Source: Capsicum annuum (taxonomy: Eukaryota; Streptophyta; Magnoliopsida; Solanales; Solanaceae). Taken from it: DNA of 64,000 nt. This document shows positions 25,374 to 38,029 of this stretch, one piece after another. A program made the position numbers and the translations under genes. The stretch spans positions 62,001-126,000 of the forward strand of contig NW_025892544.1 in the NCBI RefSeq assembly GCF_002878395.1. The letters run 5' to 3'. Under the pieces are notes generated by a model, which saw only the letters and a program-made list of their open reading frames with translations, ran no database searches and was not told the DNA's origin. The number at the start of each line of letters is the position of its first letter. Position 1 is the first letter of the stretch.

Positions 25374-25475
25374 GGAGCGTGTACCACGGGCTCTGGAGCA
25401 CCGGAATGGAGCGTACACCACGGGCTCTGGAGCACTGAAATAGAGCGTGCTCCGCATGCTATATCATGAGCTGCT
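25374..25475. repeat. CpG-rich 34-bp tandem units in D's left LTR
   Basis: Three head-to-tail units start at 25374, 25408 and 25442 (GGAGCGTGTACCACGGGCTC and variants). The right LTR has three decayed units at 31235, 31269 and 31303. The block lies about 260-360 bp from the LTR's own 5' end. Confidence 0.82.
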
Positions 25476-25735
25476 ACTATTTTAGACTTCCAAACGTGCC
25501 CTTTCACTCGTCCAAAACGTCCAAAACTTACCTGAGACGTACCTTGGACACCTCCGATCATGAATCAACTTTAAAATCAAAGTTCTAAGGCCGGGGAGGT
25601 TAAAAATAAAATCATTGAAGTTTAGGAGCTTTAGAATTGACTAAGTCCTACCACTTAGTGAAATATTCTAAGTCTTCAACCCCTCTAACATGCAATAGTG
25701 AGCTGAATTGGGCTAGGATCTTACGGGGTCTTACA

Positions 25736-25751
25736 ATATCTCCCCCTTGGG
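25736..25751 (-). other. Polypurine tract of element D
   Basis: The minus strand reads CCCAAGGGGGAGATAT directly before the LTR start TGTAAGACCCC. A second, similar tract lies 305 bp further in, at 26041-26056. Confidence 0.85.
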
Positions 25752-28700
25752 AGTATTCATCCTCGAATAAGACTAATTAGACTGAGAGTACTAAGGCAAA
25801 TTAGATCATATTCTGAATATGCATGACTTGAAATATGACTTGGAACCTGGCTGCATAACTGAGTCTGAGCATGATACATGAACTGAACTGATTTCATCAA
25901 TACATGCAATGTCATGAGATTGGTTATAAGGCTGAGATACGAAGCAAGAGAGTCAACTTATGAGTAACCATTACCTTAGGCTAGATCTGGTTTCATGAAA
26001 AAAAGATGAGAGGTTTAGGACATGAAACTCGAGGTATCACAATATGTCCCCTTGGGATAGTTCATCCCTCAAATGATACTGATTTGGCTGAAATACTAAG
26101 GAAAGACTGAGATAATGCATGGGATACTCACGAGCTGAATCATGACATAATATCTGAATCTAAAACTGATGCATGATGCATGATCTGAGCTGGATTCATA
26201 ATTTGTATGAGTACAAACATTTTACCTCATGGAATGGCCTTACTCGTGAAACTTTGAGTAGTAAGACTAAATGGAAATTTGAAAATCTATAGGATGTTAT
26301 CTGCTTTATTGCTAAATTAGATCACATGCTCTATGAACTGAACCATACGGACTGCCCATACTTAAATAAAGTATTTCTCTAACGCTCTTCTAAGAAATTT
26401 TAATAATATTATGGAGCCAATAATTTTGGGCATGATTTTAACAAGACATCTGACTAAGGAATCACAACATTGATATAACTCTATAATATGGAACATAGAC
26501 ATAAATGTCATAAGCTAGAATAGAATTACTAGGCCTTAGGCAATGCAACTTCTTACTTTCAAGCTTAGCAACCTTCTCAAATACTCCCTCAACTATACTA
26601 CTCCCCCTTAAATACCATATTTATTTGATACAAATTATAATTCTCTCATGTGCATTGATAAATCAATCTACTAAATTCTAAACTAAACTAAATTCTCTCA
26701 CCATGATGAAGACTAACTCGAAATCACAAGGTACAACATGCTACACTATAATACGAGTCTAGAACACATGATTCAATCTTCTATGTCTCTTCCAGAGCTC
26801 ACACCCTAAGGATTACATGCCTTACCGCTTCAAGGATTAACTGTGAACTCTTACTATGGATTCAATAGCACATATTGTATTCATCTACTTATATCCCAAC
26901 ATGATATTCAAGCCTATCATTCTAACCAAATATGATCTTCAAGGCAAACACTCACAAAGGCATACTTCTCATATCCTCTAAACCTGTATCAATAAAAACT
27001 TTCTTGCACTATTCTTAAGAAGACATACCCAAAATTTTTAGCTAACTATGACATATACCAAAGATTTACCTCAATACCCCTTCATCCTTTAGCCTTAGAT
27101 AGAAAACATATAAATAATCTTTCTTAATGAGGGTCATCAATGCTCTCTCATCTAAACCATTGCTTATCCATTATCATCCCCACTATCTTAACATAAGAAG
27201 AGATTACTGAAGATCTAATGCATAAGGACCTGAAATACAAAAGAATACAATACATAACTTTGACACTTAACTGAGGCCTTAGGAATAGATGGATTCATTA
27301 AAGAGATCTAACTTGAGGACGTATATGATATAATGAGAATTTCACTAGTATCATGAGTTCTAAGAACTCATCATACTCTGAAACATGAGTTCATACTTAT
27401 CATAAGCTATTCAACATAAGACTGGAGTTTCATAGATTTATGAGGGATGACCTGAATCACAGAGTGAAGCTGTTACTTACTTGCTAAAAGTTGAGAATGG
27501 ACTTGAATATGCATGAAGTGTATAAGCATTGGCCTTTGGCATGGATCTATCACGCTAAACAAAAATTTTGTGTGATAATGACTGAAATCCAAGGACCTCT
27601 CTAGAGTAAGAAGGGATCACTATCTCATCAAAACTATTATTGACATGTATCACAATATAATTATCAAAACTTGATTTGGTTCTTCACTCTACCATCTCTC
27701 CCTTAGATTAAAATCTACATTCTAAGCTTATAGGTCTACTCCATATCCTCGAGACTGAACCATAATTACTTTGCTCTAACCGTCTACACATGAATGCTCA
27801 CTCACCTGTATAAACTATATCTAGATAATGCTAACTTCATTATTGGACACTCTCCTAATACATACCACCCTTAACTTCCTTTATCTTAATAATCATCATC
27901 ATAGACTTACACTCTATTAACTCAACAAACATACCAACCTAACAAAACTCTTAATCTTCCTCACTTACTCTAATCATACCAAAAGGCTCAACATCATCTA
28001 TCCATAACTCCTTAACATAGCCATCAAGACAACCATAGACTATATGACTTGCCTTATTCACACTTAAAAAATCATGACATTATCTAAGAAAGCATGAAAC
28101 TTAATAATCTTAGAAACTAATTAAATCCCTATACACCTTGGGTGAACCTCTACATCATACCTACAATATCATACTTAATTACAAATAAATGAAATTAAAC
28201 TCTCGCATAAAATATTCAAGCCTACTAGATCACTTCCATATAACTAGAATCACCAACCAAGCAATTATTATTTCCACCTTAATGATCCTCTACTATTCAA
28301 ACTTAGTGTCTAGTGCTAGGAATGATTAACAACACAACCTCACATACTATTCTTGATTGAAAGCTATAAAATAAACACCAAGAAATACTAGACCACTGGA
28401 ACCTCATTACAATGACAATCGATCATAATTCTATAATATACTTTATTAAAATTAGTTAGAACATCCTCCACTATTTACACATCTATACACCAAAATTATT
28501 TTAATAGCTTTATCAGTTTCAACTAAACTCCTTTGTGCAACCTCAAGGGAAGCTTAAATTAACAATACTCACCTACCAAATACTTTCATTAATACCCTAG
28601 ACCTTTCTAACACAATAAATACCATCAATAACTCCCTTTCTACTTCAAGCAGACAATAATTCACCTTAATTAATAACTCCTTCTCTACCTTCCACCAAGG

Positions 28701-29389
28701 ACCCTGTATAACCTTAATTACCCTAAAGTAACACACAAAGACATATCATCCCACTACTAACTCATGCATATGCAAAATTTTATCTATATATATTGAATCA
28801 ATCGCCATCACCACCTTTCTTTTCACTATACTTCTATACCCATACTTCCAACTATATTAAGATTCTACTACATATGAATTATAACACTCCAAGTCATAAT
28901 ATCCCTCAAATCCAAGCTTTATTTAACAATATAAATTCACACTACCTCCTCTCATGAGAATTATCTATATTGAAAAGTTGACGATAAAATCTAAATACGT
29001 GTCTTATTCTATCTTAACGGAACAACTTAAAAGGATGAGAAAATAACTTTCAACTTGAGGAACTTACAATACACTAGCGAGCTCTTCTGAAGCCCCTTGT
29101 GTGACTTTTGAAGTTGCTGATAGTAAATCTGAGACCATTATCTTAGGAGAAACTGGAATCTAGTACTCGGGTTATCTCGGAAGGTTGTAAATAGAGAATT
29201 ATGGAGTTACACACAGACTAATAGAAGTTTTTGAGAGAACAACTTTACTGCATGATCTTGAGTATAAAAGAAAGGAAACTTTTCTTAAATGTCCTGTAGC
29301 CTCTCAAAGAAAAGTACAAACGTCTCCCTACCAATCCACAAGACTCTACTAGACACGGCTTCATAGACACCCTAGGACACTTGAACTCT
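25752..29389 (-). other. Non-coding interior of element D
   Basis: About 3.6 kb, very AT-rich, with no open frame or domain I recognise on either strand. The part at 26057-27600 is collinear with the interiors of C and F. A third polypurine-like tract (minus strand AAGGGAGAGAT) lies at 27693-27706, with a counterpart in F at 47259-47272. The part from about 28100 to 29000 matches nothing else in the window by eye. Confidence 0.65.
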
Positions 29390-29407
29390 AGGATCTAATA
29401 CCAAGTT
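29390..29407 (-). other. Primer-binding site of element D
   Basis: The minus strand reads AAACTTGGTATTAGATCC, a two-mismatch form of the Met-tRNA site TGGTATCAGAGC, immediately inside the right LTR. Confidence 0.82.
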
Positions 29408-31596
29408 TGTAATGCCCCGAGACTACCCCTGGGACGTCACACGGTGCTTAGGACCATAAGTGATCCTAAGCTAACCCTTGTACTGGCATAAATCACGAGC
29501 AACTGAATAAAATACATAAAACTTAAAGTAATAAGCGAAAGAATAAAATCTTTAGCTGAACATCTTCAAAACAAAAGTATTTAAATAATTACAACTCTAG
29601 TTATACAAAAAAAAAACTAAAATGGAATACATCAACTATATTGACTGTCTATGCAACTTCTACTAATATTGACTGTAGGTAGCCAGGATATAACCTCCAG
29701 CTATCCTGAATCAATATGACTGAATAACAAAATAAAATGCTACTCAAACTATGATTGACTCAAGCCCTCAAATAAAAAAAACTCATCACCTGCTGAATGG
29801 AAACTTCACACTATCTGATTATGTTGTGTGGGCTGCAATTAGTACCTACATTATGAGACAATGTAGAACATAGATGTATATATGGATTAATACTTTTAGA
29901 ATGTACTGAGCATGTGGGGATGGATGCATAAGTAAAATAGTTAATCAATATACTCATAAATTTGTAGAGAATGCATGCTAAGTGTAAATGACTCACCTTG
30001 GGCTTGAATAAATCAAAGCTATAAAATCATAAACATGAGTAGTAAATATAATGATAAACTTTGTGAGCCATAACACTTAGCTCTAAAAGATGTACTCTTA
30101 CTCTTTCTATTGGGAGGTTTTTCTAACCAATATACACCATATGAGCTATCATGATGTCCAACGTCTTATCCCCCATAGGGAAAGCTCACGTTGGGGACTG
30201 CTGTCCTATCCTTGTCATTGGAATAGGACATAATCTAAAGTGATCACTATCTATAACTTCATCCATATTTGGAATAAGCTGAACCTACATTGGTTCATAG
30301 TTCTGGGGTATGTGGCCCTAGATGCATGCCCAACTCAGTGCTAAATACTACTCCCATATTGCTCATCTTCTTTTTCTTTAGGAAATCCACCTTAAAATAC
30401 CATAAGGTTTTACAATGAAAACCAGTTATGCTTTTCTTTGCTTTAAACTATAATCAAAATAACAAACGTGGATTCCATATCTTAGCTAAGGATCAAAAGA
30501 TTAATCTTTCTTTAAAGCTTGGTATAAAACCATCAAAAAAATTTAAGATCATAGTCTTCTTGAAATCTCAGTCATTCTTGGTATAAACTTATCAAATAAA
30601 ACTTAAGAACATGGTCTTCTTGAAATCTCAAGACTTAAACTTAGGGCTTAAAACCAATGCTTTAAACACATGAAAATTCACAATAAAACTTCATGCTCAA
30701 TATAAATATTGAAATACTAAATAATATCAAGTCAAGATAGTACAATCTCAGTCATCATATAAATTTCATAAATTAAAACATAAATATAAGCACTTCTTGA
30801 TATACTTAAAGCTTTAAATCTCATGAAAATCACATGCTTTAAGAACATAGAAACTTTGGTATGAACCTTACTTCAAAACAAGTAAATAGAATCTTAAAAT
30901 CATGCAATTTGGGTACAAGAGTGAAAGGATACCCTTGTTCATAACCCTACATACATTAATTGGTTTGATTTGAAATTGAAAGCTTGACTTGGAAGCTTTG
31001 GGAATGTTCTTAAATTCTTTTCTTGAACTTTTTAGATTAAAAAACTTACATTCTTGCTTATCTTGAAGGAGTAATTGAGTTATTGAGGGGAGGTTAGGGT
31101 TTACTTGGAGAAAAAAGTGAATAATGGGAAAACTAATGCTCCTTAGGGACTTTAAGTTTGTGTTTTAGATGATTTTGGATGAGGAAAAATGAACCAATTG
31201 CCCTTAAATATGCGAAAAAAAGTTTGAAAATAAGGGAGCATGCACCGTGGGCTCTGGAGCACTAGATTAGAGAATGAGTTGCAAGTATTGGAGCGCCAAA
31301 ATTGAGCATGGGCCGTATGCTATATCGCAGGATGCTTTAATTTTGGACTTATAAACATGCCTTTACACTCATCTGAAAATTATGAAACGTACCTGAGACG
31401 TACCTTTGGCACTCCCGATCATGAATTAACTTTAAAATTGGTATTACAAGGTCGGAAAGGTTGAAAATAAAATCATCAAAATTTAGGAGCTTTAGAAATG
31501 ACTAAGTCCCAACACTTAGTGAAATATTTTAAGTTTTGGACCCCTCTAACAAGCAATAGTGAGCTGAATTGGGCTAAGATCTTACGGGGTCTTACA
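29408..31596 (-). repeat. Right (5') LTR of element D
   Basis: Begins TGTAATGCCCCGAGACT and ends GGGGTCTTACA, followed by the TTTTA duplication. It is collinear with the left LTR apart from the left-only 35-bp duplication. The CpG-rich units are more decayed here, with many apparent C-to-T or G-to-A changes. Confidence 0.92.
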
Positions 31597-31801
31597 TTTT
31601 AATCCTATGTTCTAGTTATTGTGTCACTTTAAGTATGTTCATATCACAGAGGGTAATGCATTCACAATATCAGTACATTTAGAGTACTGACTGTATAATT
31701 TCTTTGATGCTATTTTTTCTTTAAATATAGGTTCTAATATTCAACATCTCAATTGCGGTTAGCTTGATTCAACAGGCACTCCCACAACAGTGCTTGGAGA
31801 T
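31597..31801 (+). repeat. 3' LTR of element B, segment 3 (cut by element E)
   Basis: After the TTTTA duplication the B LTR resumes at the equivalent of about 5303 (TTGTGTCACTTTAAGTATGTTC). It stops at CAGTGCTTGGAGAT, equivalent to about 5505. The remaining third of a kilobase is absent here and should lie beyond E's right end, outside the window. Confidence 0.85.
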
Positions 31802-34227
31802 TGTAATGACATAGATTTGTGAGTTCTTATTTTTTTTTATATTTTGACCATTTTTCCTTCTACTGAGTTACTATATGTTGATTTTGGGGTTGGGGATGGT
31901 TAGCACAGTTCTCGATGTGATCGAGAATGATTTATGCTAGTTTGTAGTTTTTAGAGGCTTGGGAAAGCCATATAGTTGACTTTACTCAACATACATTGTT
32001 TTGATTATTGGATGGAAATTTGGACTATGCGAGTAGATTTATAATGTTGAATTTAGGTTAGTAGCGGGGTTGGTTCAGGTTCGAGATCTTTATGTCTTAT
32101 TTTGACCATTCGTTTGGATAATAATGAAAAAGAGATTCTGATGGGTAATTTACTGAAAATAATCTTTTTCAAAAAAACAACATTTCCATTGAGTTTGAAA
32201 TATAGCAATTAGCTTATTAGTATATATGGTTTATTATTGTTAGGTCTCGAATGAATCTCAAGGGTCCGTTAAAACACATTTCTTCACTTGGACAATTTGC
32301 TGGTGCATTATTTTCTTATGCATTAGGTCCTCATTCATGATTGCAAAGACATGTGTCGCATTTCCTATCTCAATGATGGAATGTATCACAATCATGTGGT
32401 AGCGGTATCACAATGGGTTAATTGATAAACAAGGTTAGGTTGGCTCATCGCTATCACAAGTGACAGCTATGAGACTGCGATGTATAGCCTATTAACCTAT
32501 CAATGTTGACCCTTGCAACCATGAGGTAGGGCCCACATCACGAGGCAATGTTCACATAGCAATATAAAAGACTCATTTTCACATATTTCTTCCTTTTTAG
32601 ACCTTTGAGCTTTGGTTTGGGCTATTCCTGAGGATTTATTCAACATTTGAGATTGCGTGAGTTCCAAAACCTTATTCCCATTATTTTTTTAAATTACATC
32701 ATCAAAACAATATTTTAATTATGATTTCTAAATGAGATTTTTGGATGGTTTTGCTAATAAATCTTAAAAAAAGCTTTTTCTTTGATTTGGACCTATTTTT
32801 GTGTGGGTTTTATTCTGTAGAATCCTACAACCTTGGGTAATGTGTTTTTGAAACAAAATTTTGTTTTTACCCCTTTCATTTTGAAACTCATTTTTCAAAT
32901 TCATTTTTGACCAAACCCAAATATGAGCAATATGGGTATTGTTAGCCTTATTTTATTGCGTAGGTTCTACATTTGAATGTTGTAGTTGATTTTTAGGTTG
33001 TTCTCAAAGGGAAGGATCCATGTCAAAGAACTTAAGATTGGGATTTTGTTTGTTTGAGGTAGGTTATGGCTTAACATCTTTCAGATTGAGTTGGGTTGTT
33101 AATAAATAAGTAAAGAATGATATGGGTTGGGAAAAATAACTATGGGGTTATATTTGAAGATTATTCTTACCATTGTATGCCTGTGTGAGGTTTTATATTT
33201 TTTTGTGGTTGATTTGTGATATATGATATTGTGTGTTGTCCATGTAGGAGTTTTATTTGACACCATTGGCCTTATCTGTGCATTTATATGCTTTTATACT
33301 TGATATGATGCTCATACGGGGGGCTTGAATAGATGGTTATAGGTATTTTTGAGTATTTATTTCCTTTATCATGATGGAAATACCCAATTTTAGGGTTGAT
33401 ATGGTATTAATGATGTCTTACATGAATATTTATTCCAATGGTGCCTATTTAAACTGATATCATGAATAATTGATATACTGAGTTGATTTTTGAGCTCACT
33501 TATACATGCATTCAATGGATTAGGAATATTTATACAAACTGATTATGAGAATTACATCCTCATGTCATACATAAATTTATTAGATATTAATACTAGTGGG
33601 GGAACTCTATTTTGAAAGAAAATGATACACTTTATAAAACGGCCATATAAGGGGAAATTTTGCTAAGGTTTATTTGAGATTGAGCAGGAGACTGAGACAG
33701 ATAGTATATGAGTTGCAAAGCTCCCATGGGTACTATTTTGGGAGCGTTGAGGCTCGATAGATGTATACAAAGGGTTATGTGATAACCTTCAACCATTTAC
33801 ATCATCATCATTATTGCATCATATTGACATATGCATCTTCATTTTCATTTCCATGTTTGTTTGTTGTGTATTTTAAATTCTCATATTTTTTGGATTACAT
33901 GTTTACTTTAATTTTTGTACTTATATTAGAACTGTTAGTGGAGATGGTGTGAGCTACAATTTGGGACTTTTTCTCTTTTCAGGTTATGTGCTTATAGTTT
34001 AATCTTTAATTGTATCTTATTTTTAATTTTGCTAAGTCAACCTACGATACCTGCCTAGTGTTAGTGGATCATACTCATCCCAACTGTGATCTTTTAGTGC
34101 AGATCCTAGTATGAGCACTGTGCGAGGGGGATGAGTTCGTCCATGAGATAGTTGGTGACTTGAAGTACTAGCATACTCTAGGTGTTTAGAGTCATTTTCA
34201 TAGCTCATCCTATCTCTATTTTTCTAT
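31802..34227 (+). repeat. 5' LTR of element E, segment 1
   Basis: Starts TGTAATGAC right after GAGAT. The match to 63343-64000 includes GCCATATAGTTGACTT, the TAGTAGCGGGGTT stretch and the ATGTGTCG stretch. The two copies differ markedly (roughly a quarter of sites by eye). A palindrome-prone, CpG-containing passage at 32340-32520 repeats words such as TATCACAATCATG. No gene is seen; an open stretch at 33761-33952 has no support. The LTR resumes at 41963 after element H. Confidence 0.75.
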
Positions 34228-35926
34228 TGCGCCCAAGCACACACACAAGTTTATGTGGTCCCACCAAGTAGTAAAGTGGCCTTTTACAAGCCAAGAATCG
34301 ATCCCACAGACACTTGTGTTGACAACTATCGAATTCTAGTTAACTAGTAATATTAAATTGGTGTAAATGTAACCAAAAGAGTTTGAGAGTTAAAGCTAAA
34401 TGTAACCGTAGACAATGTGGAAGATTAAAGTTCTTGGAAAATCAATGGGGATAAACCTTATGGTTAAGTATCTAGAACAATCACACTATGCTATTGAACT
34501 TCATTGGTTATGTTACTTATATTGGTTTTTCATTAACGGGGTTGATATTATGATCTTAGTCATTCGAACCTCTAATCACCAATTTAACTTAGAGCCACAA
34601 CGACATCGTTGAACGAGGATGTGAGAAATTAAGTTAAATGCATACATATTTCATCTCGTAAGTGAGCCAAATAGGTCATATAGGTATATTTCAATCCTAA
34701 ATGCAAATTATAACTTCATTCTGTAGAAGGTTGCAGTCCTTTCTATTTACCCCACGTTCCTCTTGTTCCTCCTTTCGAGCTCACAAGATAAAAATGAATG
34801 TATTCTGAGAGTCACGAATCATTAAAATAGTAATACAAAGGATAAATAAACAACCAAATATGATTAATAATAAAAACCAAATCAATTCATAACAGGAGTA
34901 ATCATGTTCTTGGCCTTAACCCCGGAAAAGTGTGTTTAGCCGTTCATGGATATATCCGTAATCGCAATGATAGAATACATGTTAGAATCCATATAAAAAC
35001 AAAATTAATGGAATAAAAACCCTAATTTAAATGTTTTTAATCCTCCCCCAAATTTTTAAGGTTGTCCAAGGTGTGTAACATAATGTTTAAGGGTCCTATT
35101 TATAGGAGGACCAAAGCTGCCAATTTTGACACACCAACGTGTCGCGGACCTTAATGCGGTGCCTAAGGTATGTGGTACGCCAATATCATGGTGAAAAAAA
35201 TGAAATTGGGTTCCTAGGATTCCATCAATGGTGTGTAATATATCCTAACGCGGTGGCTAAGGTCTGGGCACGACAATGACTCTAAAATATCCGTTTTTGA
35301 TCAAATCTTGTCCCGTGCTTTTGTCCATCAATTTCGAGCTTTGAAGTGATGTTTTTACTTGAATTCAAGATTTTTTATCATCCATATATAATAATTATAA
35401 AATAAAAAAGTATCATATAGCATAAATAACCACGAATTGGAGCTCAAAACAACTCACTATCCAAGACAATGAACTAGAAACTTAAGCTAAGAATACTAGT
35501 TTTGGCCCTTTCTATCTTTAACTTAGTTTTGACTCTTTGCTTGTTTCAATTGAACATTTTAACACTATAAAAAAGTTTTTCGACACATAATTATACTTTC
35601 ATACCCTTATTAACTCATAAAACACACTAGGATCCATCGAGATCAACAAGAACAACATATAGCTCAAGCTAGTAACACTTCTATCGAGATCAACAAGAAC
35701 AACATATAGCTCAAGCTAGTAACACTACTTTTCTCGTCTAAACTCTAAGTGGCCAAATTGATTCCAAACTTGTTTGAAACACACCTTAAATATTGTTAAA
35801 AAGTTATTTAACACTTATATTATCAATTATATCATTAACAACACATTAGTACCACAAAAATTCCTCAAAAAAAGGTTAAATAAGACCGAATAACAACACT
35901 AAAGTGCATAAATCCACCTCAGATCA
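34228..35926 (-). repeat. Left (3') LTR of element H
   Basis: On the plus strand it runs from TGCGCCCAAGCACACAC to CCTCAGATCA. It pairs with 40327-41962. It contains a 47-bp tandem duplication (35636-35729) that the other LTR lacks, and a CpG-containing stretch at 35128-35275. Confidence 0.88.
35636..35729. repeat. 47-bp tandem duplication private to H's left LTR
   Basis: Two identical or nearly identical copies, each starting ATCGAGATCAACAAGAAC, stand at 35636 and 35683. The right LTR has a single, diverged copy near 41715-41755. The near-perfect identity of the copies, compared with LTRs that differ at about one site in eight, shows that the duplication is much younger than the insertion. 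Confidence 0.9.
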
Positions 35927-35945
35927 TCACCCCACACTTAAAGTC
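35927..35945 (-). other. Polypurine tract of element H
   Basis: The minus strand reads ACTTTAAGTGTGGGGTGA immediately before the LTR start TGATCTGAGG. The form AAGTGTGGGGTGA is familiar from Athila-type elements. A second similar tract, AAGTTTGGGGTGGG, lies inside at about 37498-37513. Confidence 0.78.
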
Positions 35946-37768
35946 TTGTTCGTCCTTGAACAAATCTTTACTCTAATAATCATAATTAGAGAAGAATTCA
36001 CATTTCTATAACAATCAATACATTCAATCTAGCACTACAATGACTACACATAATGCAAGTTTTTACACTATGGATGTAATACACAATTGAAAGTTCAAGA
36101 ACACCACTCCAAAAACATCCTAGCCTAAAGAATTTACTCACCAAGTAGGAAAAATCATGAATATTACTTAATCTAATAGATCACACAAATCACCAAACTA
36201 TCATCAAACATATTCCCTCACAACAAGTGAGTTAACCATAATCATTCACATAGATGCAATTTATTACAAAATGTGTACAAGAATCAAATTAGGCTTACTC
36301 TCATGAAGAATTCACATGTTACACATGATAAACCATAGGTTTTTCCTTAGTGTAGTACTCCACTAATATCAGAATGTTAAGTATTAGGATCAAATGAATC
36401 TTTAATGGTTGTAATGTAGTCTAAGGGATGGGTAGGAACTATTCTAGCCAGTAATAGCTACTACCTTCGCTAAGTGCTTTAATACATTACATGAACATTG
36501 AGATCTTTTTATTAACAACTAATTTCCACCACTTCTATCTACCCATATCTTTTGTTTTACCCTATCTCATTAAGCTAATTCACATACAATATGGTGGTAG
36601 TGTTATCTCTGCATACATTATTCAATTTTGAACAATCTTTATTCTCTTCATTACCCAACTCCCAAACACCACACATATCAATTTTCAACACCAATAGCTA
36701 TTTCTTGGGGGCTTCACTTTCACCTTTTCTTCTCTTATTTTTTGAACTCAGTAACTTCCTTAAGTTTTTCTAAAGTGATTAGGACTTTGGATCAAATTAA
36801 GGTCGATCAAAGAAGGGAATTAGGCTACATATGAGTCTACCAAAAAAACAAGCTAAAGGCTCAATAGGTCCAACTAGGATTATGTACAATGGTGGGTCAA
36901 AAAGGGTAGAAACATGTCTATCATGGAAATGCCTATATCATCTCCTAAACACACACTCTTTATTTAGATTTTCACACACACTAGGCAAGTTCTAGACATC
37001 ACATGCAACAAGGAATACATAAAAACCTTACACATATGGCACATGCTCAACTCAAGTAGGATTATCATAGACTCTTATCCAAATAATCACATGAATTTAA
37101 CATTAAGCCATCAAGTTCAAGAGTCATAAATTAGAGACTAGGAAATTCAAAAAAGTAATAATTCACACAATCAACATACTCTTTATATACAAAACAACTT
37201 GCATCATGCAATCACACATAGTACCAACAATAATATCTTAGTTATCCTACAATTTTGTTTTTTAAATTTACTCCTAAAAAGAAAAAGGATACTGGGTTCA
37301 GGGACTGCCCCCATGAAAAAGAATCGAATAGAACAAATACGGGAAAGGTTAAGTGTGCACCTACTAAATTGAGCCAAATAAACTAAAAACTAAAAGAGAA
37401 AATCTTTTTATTATTTTTGTTTTCAAATTTACCCAAAAACTAGAAAAACAACTAAGACTCAAGAACCTACATCACTTCACCCAAAACAATGGAAATTTTC
37501 CCACCCCAAACTTAAAAATCTACTTTGTCCCCAAAGTATACTTAAAAGTAGAGATAGAAATACTCTCTAAGGCCTCTAGGCCTCGATAGTAGCACCTTCA
37601 TACATCAAGAGGGTTTGGGGACCCCATACTCTGTCTTTGCCATGCTCTTTAGCTCTGTTTTTTGGCACTCAGACTTTCCATCAACCTATGACTCAACAAA
37701 AATAAAAATTACATGAAATAAAAACTAGAATGATGAAAAATAAACACCTACCTTAACTTGGGTTGCCT
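35946..37768 (-). other. 3' non-coding region of element H
   Basis: About 1.8 kb between the post-pol motif and the LTR. It is AT-rich with no recognisable protein. Two overlapping open stretches near 36591-36834 on the plus strand run against the element and resemble nothing known to me. Athila-type elements normally have a long spacer here, sometimes with an env-like frame, which I do not see. Near its inner end lies the second polypurine-like tract. Confidence 0.6.
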
Positions 37769-37781
37769 CCCAAGAAGCGCA
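37769..37781 (-). other. GGGAGGCAACCC motif of element H
   Basis: On the minus strand GGGAGGCAACCCAAG follows a frame ending in ALLGRQP. The same motif follows pol in element A at 2211. Here it follows the protease with no polymerase between, which marks the deletion that removed pol. Confidence 0.7.
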
Positions 37782-38029
37782 CATGATTTAGTCTTACGAC
37801 ACGACTCAATCATCATACTTAAATTATTTTCCTTCATCCTTTTCCTTCTACTTGGAGGCTATCTTCTTATTTAGTTTTGACCTCTTGAATGTGAACTCTC
37901 AAGGTCAACAACTTTCTGTACAATAGAATTTTTAGTCTCATCAATCAGCATCACTTTAAGCTTTGGTATTAGTGGTTTGGGCATCTCAATAAGAAAGTCC
38001 CAAGAGGTCTTTGATGGATTGGGCTCCCC

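Larger units (their letters stand above)
23485..25735 (-). repeat. Left (3') LTR of element D
   Basis: Begins TGTAACACCCCGAGACT and ends GGGGTCTTACA, pairing with 29408-31596. It carries a private 35-bp tandem duplication (24143-24212) that is single in the right LTR. It also holds three 34-bp CpG-rich units at 25374-25475. The minus-strand LTR start is homologous to those of C, F and G. Confidence 0.92.
23485..31596 (-). mobile_element. Element D: non-coding LTR retrotransposon (LARD-like) inside B's 3' LTR
   Basis: Complete minus-strand insertion flanked by a perfect 5-bp duplication TTTTA (23480-23484 and 31597-31601). LTRs of about 2.2 kb enclose 3.7 kb with a primer site at the right and a polypurine tract at the left. 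I recognise no gag, protease, RT or integrase in the interior. LTR sequence and interior are related to those of C and F. An element with this structure could have moved only with proteins supplied by a relative. Confidence 0.9.
3559..31801 (+). mobile_element. Element B: Tekay/Del-type chromovirus with later insertions; 3' LTR continues beyond the window
   Basis: Ty3/gypsy element on the plus strand with a 5' LTR (3559-5834), a Met-tRNA primer site, gag, protease, RT, RNase H, integrase, a frameshifted chromodomain region, a polypurine tract and a 3' LTR starting at 19308. Its integrase is split by element C (9620-18024). Its 3' LTR is split by a solo LTR (20570-22974), by D (23485-31596) and by E (from 31802). 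Removing these insertions makes the 3' LTR collinear with the 5' LTR up to the equivalent of about position 5500. The missing last third of a kilobase should lie right of the window, after E's far end. All coding parts are broken. Confidence 0.88.

Noticed and set aside
25374..25475. CRISPR-like regularly spaced repeats
   Set aside because: The 32-34 bp units follow each other directly with no unique spacers, in a plant LTR. These are tandem repeats, not a CRISPR array.
25370..25561. Open frame of 63 codons with an apparent peptide repeat
   Set aside because: It is made by the 34-bp CpG-rich units of D's LTR. It is not conserved in the right LTR.
36591..36834. Two hydrophobic open frames, possibly an env-like membrane protein
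   Set aside because: They run against the orientation of element H, are short, overlap in two frames, and owe their hydrophobic look to T-rich sequence.
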